From Hydrogenophaga sp040372165 (lineage in GTDB: Bacteria; Pseudomonadota; Gammaproteobacteria; Burkholderiales; Burkholderiaceae_C), in the NCBI RefSeq assembly GCF_040372165.1, contig NZ_BAABWG010000001.1, forward strand, positions 496,001 through 560,000: a DNA stretch of 64,000 nucleotides, in the 5' to 3' direction. Made by a program: the position numbers and the translations under genes. Below are positions 8,509 through 16,842 of the stretch, one piece after another. Each line of letters starts with the position of its first letter. Position 1 is the stretch's first letter. The notes beneath the pieces are model-generated. The model was not told the origin of the DNA, did not search any database, and saw nothing but the letters and a program-made list of their open reading frames with translations.

Positions 8509-9789
8509 TCATCCGTAGAACCACTTCAGTGGCGTGAGCACCAGCTGCGGGAACAGGACCAGCAGCACCAGCACCAGAATCTGCGCCAGCATGAAAGGCC
8601 ATACGCCCCGCGCTACATGGTCGATCCGCATGCGGCCCACACCTGCCACCACGTTGAGCACGGTGCCCACCGGCGGCGTGACCAGTCCAATCACGCCGTT
8701 GATGACAAACAGGACGCCAAAGTAGATCGGGTCGATGCCAGCGGCCTTGACGACCGGGACCATCACAGGGGCCAGGATCAGAATCGTGGGGGTGATGTCC
8801 ATGGCCATGCCGACCAGTAGCAATATCGCCATGAGAACCAGCAGCAGCAATGTGGGGCTGTCCATGAACGGTTCGAGCAGCTCGATGAGCTGAGCGGGCA
8901 GGCTGGCGACCGTGATCAGCCAGGCACTGACGCCGGCGGCAGCGACGAGGAACATGATCACGGCAGTGGTTTTGGCGGCGCCAAGAAACACCCCATATAG
9001 CTGCGAGAGTTTCATCTCACGGTAGATCACCGTGGCCACGAACAACGCATAGACCGCTGCAACGACGGCTGCCTCCGTGGGAGTGAAGACGCCGAACTTG
9101 AGCCCCACCAGAACGATGAGGGGCAGAAAGAGCGCCCAGACCGATTCGCGCAGAGCTGACATCCGCTCCGCGCGGGACTTGGCAGGCGTCGGCTCCACGC
9201 CTTCCTGGCGTGTGGTGATCCACCAGGCTGCGGCGATGGCCAGGCCCATGAGCACACCGGGCACCAGGCCGGCCATGAAGAGCTTGCCAATGGACAGGTT
9301 GGTGGTGACGCCGAAGATCACAAAGGGGATTGATGGCGGGATGATGGGTGCAATGATGCCGGCTGTGGCAATGAGTCCGCCTGATCGGGCTTTGTCGTGT
9401 CCGGCTTTGACCATCATGGGCAGCAGCAGCGCGGTCAACGCTGCCGTATCCGCGACGGCGGAGCCCGACAACGATGCCATGAGGCAGGCCGCCACAATGG
9501 TCACGTAGCCCAGGCCGCCGCGCACATGGCCCACCCAGGTCATGGCCAGATTGACAATGCGCTTGGACAAGCCGCCCACGTTCATGATCTCGCCAGCGAG
9601 CATGAAGAAAGGGACGGCCAGCAGTGGGAAGCTGTTGGCGCCTTCGAGCACGTTCTGGGCAAGAATCTGCGCTTCGAGCAAGTCCATGTGCCACATCAGA
9701 GCCACGCCGGCGAGCAGCAGTGCGTATGCAATGGGAATACCGATGGCGATGCAGCCGATCAGCGATCCCAGAAAAACAAGAATGGTCAT
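8509..9789 (-). CDS. dctM: TRAP transporter large permease (DctM)
   Basis: 426 residues, almost entirely hydrophobic, with about 12 transmembrane helices, matching the 420-430 residue norm for DctM. Typical features are the start MTILVFLGSLIGCIAIGIPI, the glycine-rich SGSAVADTAALTALLLPMM and the IIPPSIPFVIFGV loops that form the transport core. It couples solute entry to a cation gradient together with DctQ and DctP. It follows dctQ by 128 bp and precedes dctP by 237 bp on the same strand. Substrate is inferred only from the neighbouring dehydroquinase and aroE-like genes. Confidence 0.95.
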   Translation of the reverse strand: MTILVFLGSLIGCIAIGIPIAYALLLAGVALMWHMDLLEAQILAQNVLEGANSFPLLAVPFFMLAGEIMNVGGLSKRIVNLAMTWVGHVRGGLGYVTIVAACLMASLSGSAVADTAALTALLLPMMVKAGHDKARSGGLIATAGIIAPIIPPSIPFVIFGVTTNLSIGKLFMAGLVPGVLMGLAIAAAWWITTRQEGVEPTPAKSRAERMSALRESVWALFLPLIVLVGLKFGVFTPTEAAVVAAVYALFVATVIYREMKLSQLYGVFLGAAKTTAVIMFLVAAAGVSAWLITVASLPAQLIELLEPFMDSPTLLLLVLMAILLLVGMAMDITPTILILAPVMVPVVKAAGIDPIYFGVLFVINGVIGLVTPPVGTVLNVVAGVGRMRIDHVARGVWPFMLAQILVLVLLVLFPQLVLTPLKWFYG

Positions 9790-9917
9790 GTCAGCAAGAG
9801 GCGAAAGAAGTGGGTGTTGGGCGAGAGGTCAGGTTTTGGGCTGGCGCACATGGGCGTTTTGTCGGTGTGACCGGACTCAGGCGCTGCAACAGGTGTCGGT
9901 GTCGTGCAAGATGGGGT

Positions 9918-10463
9918 TCAGTTGCGGTTTTCGTGCGCCGCCAGGTCTGCTTCGGTGGGCTCCAGCCCTGCCGGGTTGTGCAGCGCTTCAGGGTCGAGTT
10001 GGCCGGTCATCAGCCGAACAATGTCCAGCACGAGCAGCAGGCCGCAAGAGACGGCGAACACCAGGCCAGAGCCGTCGGCCCATGCTTGGGAGTAGCCCGA
10101 GACAGGGGCTTCCACGTCCCAGTTCAGCTGAACCTGCATCCAGCTGCCGCTGAACATCAGCCAGGTGGCGTAGAGCATCAGGCCATGGCCGGCAATGAGC
10201 ACGAGGCGGTGAAGCGGGCGGGGCAGGCGGGCCACCAGCATGTCGGTGCCCATGTGGCTGCGGTCACGCCAGGCCACAGTGGCACCCAGGAACACCACCC
10301 ACATGAATAGCCAGCGCGAGATTTCCTCTGCAATGACAATGCCGGAATCGAATGCGTAGCGCAGCACCACGTTCGAGAACACAAGCACCACCATGACGAC
10401 CAGGCACAGGACCATGATCAGTGAGAGCAGACGGCAGTAGCCGTTGATGATTTTGTCGAGCAT
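9918..10463 (-). CDS. dctQ: TRAP transporter small permease (DctQ)
   Basis: 181 residues with four hydrophobic helices, starting MLDKIINGYCRLLSLIMVL. The central block EEISRWLFMWVVFLGATVAWRDRSHMG is the most conserved part of DctQ proteins. The ATG at 10463 is preferred over an upstream in-frame TTG because GGAG sits nine bases before it. It is first gene of the operon dctQ-dctM-dctP-aroQ-aroE-like. A -10-like CATAAT and a palindromic operator candidate lie directly upstream, so the whole operon is probably repressible by the adjacent TetR-family protein. The charged C-terminal tail after residue 160 is probably cytosolic. Confidence 0.92.
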   Translation of the reverse strand: MLDKIINGYCRLLSLIMVLCLVVMVVLVFSNVVLRYAFDSGIVIAEEISRWLFMWVVFLGATVAWRDRSHMGTDMLVARLPRPLHRLVLIAGHGLMLYATWLMFSGSWMQVQLNWDVEAPVSGYSQAWADGSGLVFAVSCGLLLVLDIVRLMTGQLDPEALHNPAGLEPTEADLAAHENRN

Positions 10464-10486
10464 CCGATTTGTCTCCAATGCGTGCA

Positions 10487-10510
10487 ATTATGTACGAACT
10501 GGTTAGTTCT
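10487..10510 (-). promoter_or_regulatory. Putative promoter and TetR operator of the TRAP operon
   Basis: On the minus strand a CATAAT -10 box (10487-10492) directly follows an inverted repeat, GAACT-GGTT-AGTTC read on the + strand, within TACGAACTGGTTAGTTCT (10493-10510). A repressor bound there would block the promoter. The same TACGAACnnGTTAnTTC pattern recurs beside tetR. Confidence 0.6.
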
Positions 10511-10560
10511 GAAGAATCAGGGTTTTCCAGGGGGTGGCATTCGCTGGGCAAGCCGCAGAC

Positions 10561-10588
10561 AAAAAGAGGCCACCCGCAGGTGGCCTCT
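10561..10588 (-). terminator. Rho-independent terminator of the tetR gene
   Basis: Ten-base-pair stem AGAGGCCACC / GGTGGCCTCT with a four-base loop. On the minus strand it ends in a run of five T. It lies 47 bp after the tetR stop codon. Confidence 0.8.
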
Positions 10589-10634
10589 CTGAGATCGATT
10601 TGATCTGCTGTATCTTGCGTCGTGCCGGCTGGCG

Positions 10635-11297
10635 TCAGATGCGCACATAGCGCTCGATCATGTCCACCACGCCTTGACGGCGGCGTGAGACCCAATCCTG
10701 GCCTGCGGTGTCAATCTTGAAGATCAGCCCGAACGTGTGTTGGTTGGACACGTTGAAGAAAGTCAGTGCCGAGATGGACGCGTGTATCTCCACTGGGTCG
10801 AGGCCGGGGCGGAAGACACCCTCGGCCAGGCCACGCTGGTAGAGCTTTTCAATGGAAGAGATTGCCGGCACATTGAGTTCCTGTATGTACTGGCTGCGTG
10901 CCAGGGTCTGCCCCCGGTTGATGTTCTCGGTCATGATCAGCCGGGCGTAGTCTTCATGCTGCCATTGGCGGTCGAAGGTGTGGCTGACCAGCGTGCGAAG
11001 GGCTTCGAGAGGCGGGAGGTTGTCCAGCTTGAGATCGGCTTCCTGCTCGCGCATCTCCCGGTATGCCGCTTCCAGAACGGCCAGGTACAGGCCTTCCTTG
11101 TTCTGGAAGTAGTAGTAGATCATTCGCTTGCTCGTCTGGGTGGCGGCAGCAATTTCGTCGATACGCGCACCGGCCAGGCCCTTTTCGGCAAATTCGGTCC
11201 GGGCCACGGCCAGGATGTTGGCCATGGTGCGGGCTGGGTCGTTGGTGCGGCCTGTGGTGGCCTGCGCCTTGTCGGCGGACTCTGTGGCGTCTGTCAT
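10635..11297 (-). CDS. TetR/AcrR family transcriptional regulator
   Basis: 220 residues. The N-terminal HTH reads ILAVARTEFAEKGLAGARIDEIAAATQTSKRMIYYYFQNKEGLY (split here by family layout: helix 1, then the recognition helix TSKRMIYYYF). A helical ligand-binding and dimerisation domain follows. It is transcribed in the same direction as the TRAP operon but has its own terminator, and is divergent from the porin gene. Three related operator-like sequences surround it, one at the TRAP promoter and two in the tetR-porin gap, so it probably represses both. Two starts are possible (11297, chosen for the family-like N-terminus, and 11333) and neither has a clear ribosome site. The inducer is unknown. 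Confidence 0.88.
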   Translation of the reverse strand: MTDATESADKAQATTGRTNDPARTMANILAVARTEFAEKGLAGARIDEIAAATQTSKRMIYYYFQNKEGLYLAVLEAAYREMREQEADLKLDNLPPLEALRTLVSHTFDRQWQHEDYARLIMTENINRGQTLARSQYIQELNVPAISSIEKLYQRGLAEGVFRPGLDPVEIHASISALTFFNVSNQHTFGLIFKIDTAGQDWVSRRRQGVVDMIERYVRI

Positions 11298-11373
11298 GGA
11301 GCAAGAGGAAAGTGCTGAAAGCGTCGTTGGCATTGTCGCCGATGCGGTGGCATCGGCAATAACCCTGAAAAAT

Positions 11374-11432
11374 GAACGAACTGTTCCGTTATTTATACAT
11401 CTATCAGCTATTCATGAATTAACTTGTTCGTA
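11374..11432. promoter_or_regulatory. tetR promoter region with two operator-like sites
   Basis: Read on the minus strand, TACGAACAAGTTAATTCA (11415-11432) matches the TRAP-promoter site at 14 of 18 positions. A TATAAA -10-like box lies at 11392-11397, and GAACGAACTGTTCCGTT (11374-11390 on the + strand) shares ACGAACTG with the TRAP site. The two sites flank the likely tetR -10, which suits autoregulation, and are also within 200 bp of the porin start. Confidence 0.55.
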
Positions 11433-11573
11433 TGTTTTGACAGTCGGTGTAATGGCAAGGCCCGATCAGGGTATGCGAAGCCGTCATGCAGATAGCGTGC
11501 GGATCGCCAACCTGAAACGGCCACGTCTGCCAAGTGGGTCAGGCGTGCATACACAACTTCTGGAGACATCAAC

Positions 11574-12509
11574 ATGAAATTGAAATGGATGGCCGTCGCG
11601 GCCATGGCAGCAGCAGGCGGCATGGCGCATGCCGACTCGTCAGTCACGCTTTACGGCGTGCTGGATGTGAGCGTTGGCCGCACCACGGGTGGGCAAGTGG
11701 CGATCAATGGCGGACGTGGCAATGCAGCCTCTGCACAGAGCTACCACACACCATCGCGTATCGGCTTCAAGGGCACAGAAGACATGGGTGGCGGGCTCGC
11801 TGCCAATTTCGGCCTGGAGACCGGCGGCATTTCCCTCGTCGACGGCGGGCCAGGGCTGAGCTTCACGCGTGAGGCATGGGTTGGGCTCTCTGGCGGCTTT
11901 GGCGCCACCCGGTTTGGCTTGACGTCCTCGGTGGCGACGCAAGGCCATGCGCGCTTCGACCTCAACGGCATTTCCGGATCTTCCGCCATGGCCAATGCCG
12001 GCGTCAGCCCTGTGACCTGGTACAGCTCCTCACGCCGTCCTTCGCAGATTCAGTACGTCACGCCCAACATGGGAGGAGCTGATGTCGGCCTGGGCTATGT
12101 GCTCGCCGGCAACAACGAGGATCAGGCCAGCCTGCAGGTGCGCGTGAACTACGGAACCGGGCCGTTTGCAGTGGGCTATGTGGCTGAGACCAAGCGAGTG
12201 GCGGGCAACCGCACCGCTCAAGCCATTGCTGGCAGCTATGACTTCCAGGTGGCCAAGCTGGTTGCTGGTTACGTGGTTCGTGAAAGCGAAGCACTGGGCA
12301 AAGGCGCCTATGTGGGGGCATCGGCTCCGTTCGGTCCTGTCACAGTGGGCCTGCAGCATGCGCGCAATACCGGCACGGAAGCCGACGCGACGGAGCTGTT
12401 TGCCAATTACGCCATGTCCAAGCGGACCAAGGTCTATCTGGACTATGTGAAGAAGGGTGGCAGCGCGTCTGGCTACTCCTACGCGCTGGGTCTTCTGCAC
12501 TCGTTCTGA
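11574..12509 (+). CDS. Gram-negative outer-membrane porin
   Basis: 311 residues. The signal peptide covers about residues 1-20, with cleavage after AHA. The mature start DSSVTLYGVLDVSVG is the standard first strand of betaproteobacterial trimeric 16-strand porins (Omp32/OpcP type), and the chain ends in the required C-terminal phenylalanine (LLHSF). The blocks SRIGFKGTEDMGGGL and FTREAWVGLSGGFGATRFG are family landmarks. It is somewhat shorter than the usual 340-380, so some loops are small. GGAGA precedes the ATG. It probably admits the substrate of the neighbouring TRAP system, since the gap to tetR has the shared operator sequence. Confidence 0.93.
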   Translation: MKLKWMAVAAMAAAGGMAHADSSVTLYGVLDVSVGRTTGGQVAINGGRGNAASAQSYHTPSRIGFKGTEDMGGGLAANFGLETGGISLVDGGPGLSFTREAWVGLSGGFGATRFGLTSSVATQGHARFDLNGISGSSAMANAGVSPVTWYSSSRRPSQIQYVTPNMGGADVGLGYVLAGNNEDQASLQVRVNYGTGPFAVGYVAETKRVAGNRTAQAIAGSYDFQVAKLVAGYVVRESEALGKGAYVGASAPFGPVTVGLQHARNTGTEADATELFANYAMSKRTKVYLDYVKKGGSASGYSYALGLLHSF

Positions 12510-12563
12510 GTCGGACACACCCGCACCCGGCTGGCTTTGGCCAGCCCGTTTCCAAGGTATTTG

Positions 12564-12594
12564 GCATGGGCGCAGGCGCCCATGCTTTTTTTTT
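12564..12594 (+). terminator. Rho-independent terminator after porin
   Basis: Perfect ten-base-pair stem GCATGGGCGC / GCGCCCATGC with a two-base spacer, followed by nine T. Textbook intrinsic terminator 55 bp after the porin stop. Confidence 0.95.
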
Positions 12595-12616
12595 GGGGGG
12601 GCGTGGAGTGGTTGCC

Positions 12617-13438
12617 TCAGACCAGCGGTACGGTCAGTGCCTTGATCACGCCTGCCGTATCGGGCCTGACGCCACGCCACCAGGCAAACGCCTCAGCGGC
12701 CTGTTCGACCAGCATGCCCACACCATCGGCCACGGCGGTCACGCCGGCGGCCTGTGCTTGCCGCAGGAAAGACGTGAGGCCCTTGCCGTACACCAGCTCG
12801 TAGGCCAGCGCATCGCTGGCAAAAACGCCCGGGGGCAGCGGCAGCGCGTCCTGGCCCAGGCCGGTGGAGGTGGCGTTGAGGATCACGTCGAAGGACTCAC
12901 CTTGCAAGTCCTCGTATCCGCAGCCCGACAGTTGGGTGCGATCAGAGAACTCTTTGGCCAGCGCCGCAGCCTTGGCCGACGTGCGATTGGCGATCACGAG
13001 CGATGCGGGCGATTGTGCTGCGATGGGCAGGATGGCACCTCGTGTGGCGCCACCAGCGCCGCAGATCAATACGCGCTTGCTCTGAAGTGATACGCCAAGG
13101 TTGTGCTGGATGTCGTTGACCAGCCCGATGCCGTCGAAGTTCTCGGCCAGGATGCGGTCGCCTTCAAACTTCAACGCGTTAGCGGCCCCCGCGAGGCGCG
13201 CGGACTCTTGTGGATCGGTCGCCAACTCAAACGCCTGCACCTTGAACGGCAAGGTCACGTTGACGCCTTTGCCACCTTCAGCAATGAACTGCGTCACTGT
13301 GCTGCGAAACCCGTCCAGCGGAGCCTCCATGGCGACATAGCTCATGTCCTGCCCCGTGGCGGCAGCGAAAGCGGCGTGAATATGTGGAGACTTGCTGTGG
13401 CCAATGGGGTGGCCGATGACGGCGTAACGGTCAATCAT
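12617..13438 (-). CDS. aroE: Shikimate dehydrogenase (NADP+)
   Basis: 273 residues, standard length. Reduces 3-dehydroshikimate to shikimate in aromatic amino acid biosynthesis. The canonical substrate clamp GHPIGHSKSP is intact near residue 10. Catalytic Lys lies in NVTLPFKVQA and Asp in ENFDGIGLVNDI (most homologues read NTDG; NFDG is a mild variant). The NADP-binding turn GAGGATRG is followed by NRTSAKA, whose Asn-Arg-Thr triplet prefers NADP. This contrasts with the divergent homologue at 5743-6618 and is the likely biosynthetic enzyme. It is convergent with the porin and divergent from the DsbA-family gene. Confidence 0.95.
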   Translation of the reverse strand: MIDRYAVIGHPIGHSKSPHIHAAFAAATGQDMSYVAMEAPLDGFRSTVTQFIAEGGKGVNVTLPFKVQAFELATDPQESARLAGAANALKFEGDRILAENFDGIGLVNDIQHNLGVSLQSKRVLICGAGGATRGAILPIAAQSPASLVIANRTSAKAAALAKEFSDRTQLSGCGYEDLQGESFDVILNATSTGLGQDALPLPPGVFASDALAYELVYGKGLTSFLRQAQAAGVTAVADGVGMLVEQAAEAFAWWRGVRPDTAGVIKALTVPLV

Positions 13439-13478
13439 TTGTCGAGGGGCTGTGCTGGAGAGGTGGCGAGATCAGGGA

Positions 13479-13510
13479 CAGGCAATTGCCTGCGTCACCA
13501 CGGTGGTGAC
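13479..13510. repeat. Two adjacent palindromes
   Basis: CAGGCAATTGCCTG (13479-13492, perfect) is followed one base later by GTCACCAC-G-GTGGTGAC (13494-13510). They lie between the divergent aroE and DsbA-family genes and could be regulator sites; no T tract, so not a terminator. Confidence 0.6.
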
Positions 13511-13671
13511 AGGCGGGCTTTCGCTGCCTCATCGAAGCCGGCCATTGCGTTTTCACACCACGAGGTCGGTGCCCGCCTATTGTCCTTGATCTGTGCCCTT
13601 ATCCCCACAATGAAAAGGAACATGAGGAATTTTCTATCGCGTCCACTGTGATGCCGCTACTATCGCGCCTT

Positions 13672-14370
13672 ATGAGTCTCGGCAGTACCACTTCATCAGC
13701 GCCTGGCAATATTCGCGTCGATTTCATCTCTGACGTGACGTGTCCATGGTGCGCCATCGGGCTTGCGTCCTTCGAGGAAGCGCTGCGTTCCGTTGGTGGG
13801 TCGGTCCAGGTGGACTTGCGTTTCCAGCCGTTTGAGTTGAACCCGGACATGGGGCCGGAGGGGCAAGATGTCTCCGAGTATCTTGGCGAGAAATACGGCA
13901 GCACCCAGGAAGAGCAGGCGCAGGTGCACGAGTCCATCCGCCAGCGCGGCGCCGAAGTGGGGTTCCAGTTTGCCCCAGGCGGTCGAGGCCGTGTGTGGAA
14001 TACCTTTGACGCCCACCGCCTGATCTACTGGGCCGGGGCCGAGGCCCGCTCCGGACAGCAATTGATGCTCAAGCGATCGCTCATGGAGGGTTACCATGGT
14101 CGTGGCGAGAGTCCTGCAGACAGGTCCGTGTTGCTCAAGGCGGTTGTCCATGCCGGATTGAGCGAGCGACGAGCGGGCGAAGTGCTCGACAGTGACGAAT
14201 TTGCGCACAGCGTGCGTGAACGCGAAAACTTTTACGCGGCCAATGGCATACGGTCGGTTCCCTCTGTTGTGCTCAACGGTCGATATCTGGTCACGGGGGG
14301 ACAACCACCCTCGGTCTTTGAGCAAATGCTCAGGCAATTGCAACAGGAGCTGGAGGCACCCAGGGCTTGA
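13672..14370 (+). CDS. DsbA family oxidoreductase (FrnE-like)
   Basis: 232 residues, thioredoxin-fold DsbA superfamily without a signal peptide, so cytosolic. The redox motif CPWC stands near the N-terminus in IRVDFISDVTCPWCAIG, followed by the long helical insertion typical of FrnE/2-hydroxychromene-isomerase-like proteins. The cis-Pro region IRSVPSVVLNGRYLVTGGQPP lies near the end. FrnE homologues act as disulfide isomerases or stress-response oxidoreductases. Starts at 13648 (GTG), 13651 and 13672 are in frame; 13672 fits the family best but lacks a clear ribosome site. Confidence 0.88.
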   Translation: MSLGSTTSSAPGNIRVDFISDVTCPWCAIGLASFEEALRSVGGSVQVDLRFQPFELNPDMGPEGQDVSEYLGEKYGSTQEEQAQVHESIRQRGAEVGFQFAPGGRGRVWNTFDAHRLIYWAGAEARSGQQLMLKRSLMEGYHGRGESPADRSVLLKAVVHAGLSERRAGEVLDSDEFAHSVRERENFYAANGIRSVPSVVLNGRYLVTGGQPPSVFEQMLRQLQQELEAPRA

Positions 14371-14476
14371 TGTGAAGGCGCTGCGAGTGGCTGGCCTTCA
14401 GCAGTGCGCCATCGATGCAGTGCGTCCAGGTCGATTTCTCGGCGGAGTCCTTGTCCGCTGAACAGGAGGCAAACCC

Positions 14477-15358
14477 ATGAGTGTGGGCATGACGCTCATT
14501 GGCTGGTACCTGCGTTACAGCCGCAAACCCATATGGAGCAACGCGTCCAGATTCCTGGCCAACGAGGCCGGACCGAAGGCGAATCCCGAGCCGCCTGAAA
14601 CACTGACCAGGGTCCACGAAATCACGAAGCGCACCATTGCAGGCTTCGTGACCTATACCGTCAAGCCTCGGCAGCCTTCAGGTGTGATTCGCGCAGTGAT
14701 GTACCTGCACGGCGGTGGCTACGTCAATGAAATCGCGCCGCAGCACTGGGCGCTGATAGGCCGCATGGCCGATGCAGGGCTCACGGTCGAGGTGCCCATT
14801 TACGGACTGATGCCCACCTGTACCTGGGCCGATGCATACCGCTTCGTGCCAGCCGTCTACCAGGAGATGCTGCGGCGGCACGGTGAAGGCAATGTGATCC
14901 TGGCGGGCGATTCCGCCGGTGGAGGCCTGGCGCTCGGGCTCACCAGCGTGTTGCCCGATCTGAAAATGCCTGCGCCGCACTCACTGATGCTCATCTCGCC
15001 CTGGCTGGACGTGACCTGCAGCAACCCGGAGATCCATGCTGTCGAGCCCAGGGACCCCTGGCTGGGGCTGGTCGGTGCCCGGATCGCAGGAGAGCACTGG
15101 TCAAGAGATGGCGACCCGCTTGACCCGCGCATCAGTCCATTGCACATGGACATCAGTCGATTGCCTCCCACCACCATTTATTGCGGCACCCACGACATCG
15201 TCTATCCGGATATCCGGTTGTTCCGGGGGCGTAGCCCGAAGGTCGATCTCATCACCTGCGATGGTGCCTGCCATGTCTACCCACTCTTGCCAGTGCCTGA
15301 GGGAAAGCAGGCTGCGCAAGAAATCGTGGAGCAACTGACCAAGGCTGCGCGGGCCTGA
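14477..15358 (+). CDS. Alpha/beta hydrolase, HSL-type esterase
   Basis: 293 residues of the hormone-sensitive-lipase esterase family. The oxyanion motif is YLHGGGYVN (around residue 78) and the nucleophile elbow is GDSAGGG (Ser near residue 140). The acid and histidine are likely in TIYCGTHDIVYPD and CDGACHVYPLLP. These enzymes hydrolyse short- to medium-chain acyl esters in the cytosol; the physiological substrate is not known. There is no signal peptide, though the N-terminus (MTLIGWYLRY) is mildly hydrophobic. AGGAGG lies eight bases before the ATG, so the start is secure. It is 106 bp downstream of the DsbA-family gene. Confidence 0.9.
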   Translation: MSVGMTLIGWYLRYSRKPIWSNASRFLANEAGPKANPEPPETLTRVHEITKRTIAGFVTYTVKPRQPSGVIRAVMYLHGGGYVNEIAPQHWALIGRMADAGLTVEVPIYGLMPTCTWADAYRFVPAVYQEMLRRHGEGNVILAGDSAGGGLALGLTSVLPDLKMPAPHSLMLISPWLDVTCSNPEIHAVEPRDPWLGLVGARIAGEHWSRDGDPLDPRISPLHMDISRLPPTTIYCGTHDIVYPDIRLFRGRSPKVDLITCDGACHVYPLLPVPEGKQAAQEIVEQLTKAARA

Positions 15359-15451
15359 AACCAGGGCCTTTGTTAGAGTGTTGTTCTGAAAGGGTATGGT
15401 GCCGAGCGGTCCAGTGCCGGCCCGGCCATGAATTCTGGGGAGAACAACTCT

Positions 15452-16012
15452 ATGGGCGATCGATCGACAGCCTTGCAACTGCCAACTCTGGCCTTCGCGG
15501 CCTTCTTCTTTTGGTTCATCGGGGCCGGGGATGCGGCCGCCATCAACCGGTGCGAAGGCCCGGGCGGGCGTGTCACGTTCCAGGACGGGCCGTGTGAAGG
15601 CAAGGGTCGCCAGATCACCGTGCGGCCATCACGGGGCAAGGTCAAAGAGCCGGAGCCGCTTGGCGCTGCGTCTGCTCCGAGCGCCAAGCCTGCAGACGAC
15701 AGCGGTGACCCGGGCATGAGCCGTGCCGAGCGGATCAACGCGAGTGTCGAGGAGAGCCAGCGCCAGCGGCGTCTGGACAACCTGAAAGGCCGCCTGATTC
15801 CCCGCGAGGAAAAGCTCATGAGGGGGCTCGAGCAAACCTGCGACAGAGAGCACGCGAAACTGCAAAAGCTGCGCGAGAAAGACCCCACCAACGAAATCCA
15901 TATTGCAGACCAGCTGACCCTGGCCCACCGTTGCAACACCAAACAGCGTGGGCACCTCAAACGCATCGAGAAGCTCAAGGAAGAGTGCAAGAGCCTGTTT
16001 GGCGACTGCTGA
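15452..16012 (+). CDS. DUF4124-like exported protein
   Basis: 186 residues. A hydrophobic segment (about residues 10-31, LAFAAFFFWFIGAGDAAA) acts as signal peptide or anchor. It is followed by INRCEGPGGRVTFQDGPCEGKGRQI, which matches the small DUF4124 domain (Y/N-R-C...G.V.Y.D.PC) of unknown function found in envelope proteins. The C-terminal half is a charged coiled-coil-like helix with four Cys (TCDREHAKL, HRCNTKQ, EECKSLFGDC). GGGGAG stands ten bases before this ATG; an ATG eight codons earlier has none. Function unknown. Confidence 0.75.
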   Translation: MGDRSTALQLPTLAFAAFFFWFIGAGDAAAINRCEGPGGRVTFQDGPCEGKGRQITVRPSRGKVKEPEPLGAASAPSAKPADDSGDPGMSRAERINASVEESQRQRRLDNLKGRLIPREEKLMRGLEQTCDREHAKLQKLREKDPTNEIHIADQLTLAHRCNTKQRGHLKRIEKLKEECKSLFGDC

Positions 16013-16165
16013 AAAGTTTGTTGTGCGCCACCGTTCGTTGTCTGCAACGCTGCAACAGCACCACCTCTTTGGGATAGACGCTGACACACTCCACTTGTAA
16101 GCTCTCGGTACGTTTAATTACCGCCGGTGTCTGCCGGTATCACCTTTCAAGGCAAGGAAGACAAA

Positions 16166-16696
16166 GTGGAAAACGACCAGCACCCTCAAAACTCCGCAGA
16201 CAGCTCTGCGGCAAACCCAGCCACTGCTTCCGGGGCCACTCATGAGAGCGCCCAGGACCCGATCGAGATGGAGCCTGACCTGGCCAGCCGCGGCAACCGG
16301 TTTCTGGCGGCGCTTGTCGATGGGCTGATCATGCTGGCCGTGCTGATTCCCGTCATGTTCCTCACCGGTGGATTCGGCGGCGGCTCGTCCATGGGCTACT
16401 CGTTCATGATGACCCTGGTGAGCATCGTCATCTTTGTGCTCATCAACGGCAAGTCACTGGCCGCCAACGGGCAGACCGTTGGCAAAAAGGTCATGAACAT
16501 CAAGATCGTGGCTGAGAGCGGTGCACCCGCTGACGTCAAGGAGCATTTGCTCAAGCGCTATGGCTTTGCTTGGGTGCTCGGGCTCATTCCATGGATCGGT
16601 GGGCTTTTGGGGCTGGTCAATATCCTGCTCATCTTCGGCGACAAGCGTCAGTGCGGGCACGACATGGTGGCCAAGACCATCGTCGTCAACGCCTGA
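16166..16696 (+). CDS. RDD family membrane protein
   Basis: 176 residues with a GTG start, chosen because AAGGAAG lies six bases upstream. A polar, Ala/Ser/Asn-rich N-terminal 40 residues precede the RDD domain, which begins DLASRGNRFLAALVDGLIML (Arg near the start, Asp in the first helix). Three transmembrane helices follow, with NGQTVGKKVMNIKIV in the loop and RQCGHDMVAKTIVV at the end. RDD proteins are inner-membrane proteins, some implicated in ion antiport, but most are uncharacterised. The following hairpin at 16707-16734 may end the transcript. Confidence 0.88.
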   Translation: MENDQHPQNSADSSAANPATASGATHESAQDPIEMEPDLASRGNRFLAALVDGLIMLAVLIPVMFLTGGFGGGSSMGYSFMMTLVSIVIFVLINGKSLAANGQTVGKKVMNIKIVAESGAPADVKEHLLKRYGFAWVLGLIPWIGGLLGLVNILLIFGDKRQCGHDMVAKTIVVNA

Positions 16697-16706
16697 GCAG
16701 CCAACG

Positions 16707-16734
16707 AACCAGGCCGTGAGGCGTCGGCCTGGTT
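16707..16734 (+). terminator. Hairpin after RDD gene (possible terminator)
   Basis: Ten-base-pair perfect stem AACCAGGCCG / CGGCCTGGTT with an eight-base loop, 11 bp after the stop codon. It lacks a T tract, so termination is uncertain; it may instead stabilise the mRNA end. Confidence 0.45.
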
Positions 16735-16842
16735 GGCCCGGCTTGTCGTGCGTGTTTCGATGCAACGGCAAGGCGTTGTATGAGATGAGGGCAGGGCGAG
16801 CCGTTTACCTTGTTGCAACCTTGGCGTGAGACTGTATTGAAG

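Noticed and set aside
10491..10510. Transcription terminator of the tetR gene
   Set aside because: The hairpin here is short and AT-rich with no T tract and sits beyond the true terminator at 10561-10588; better read as an operator.
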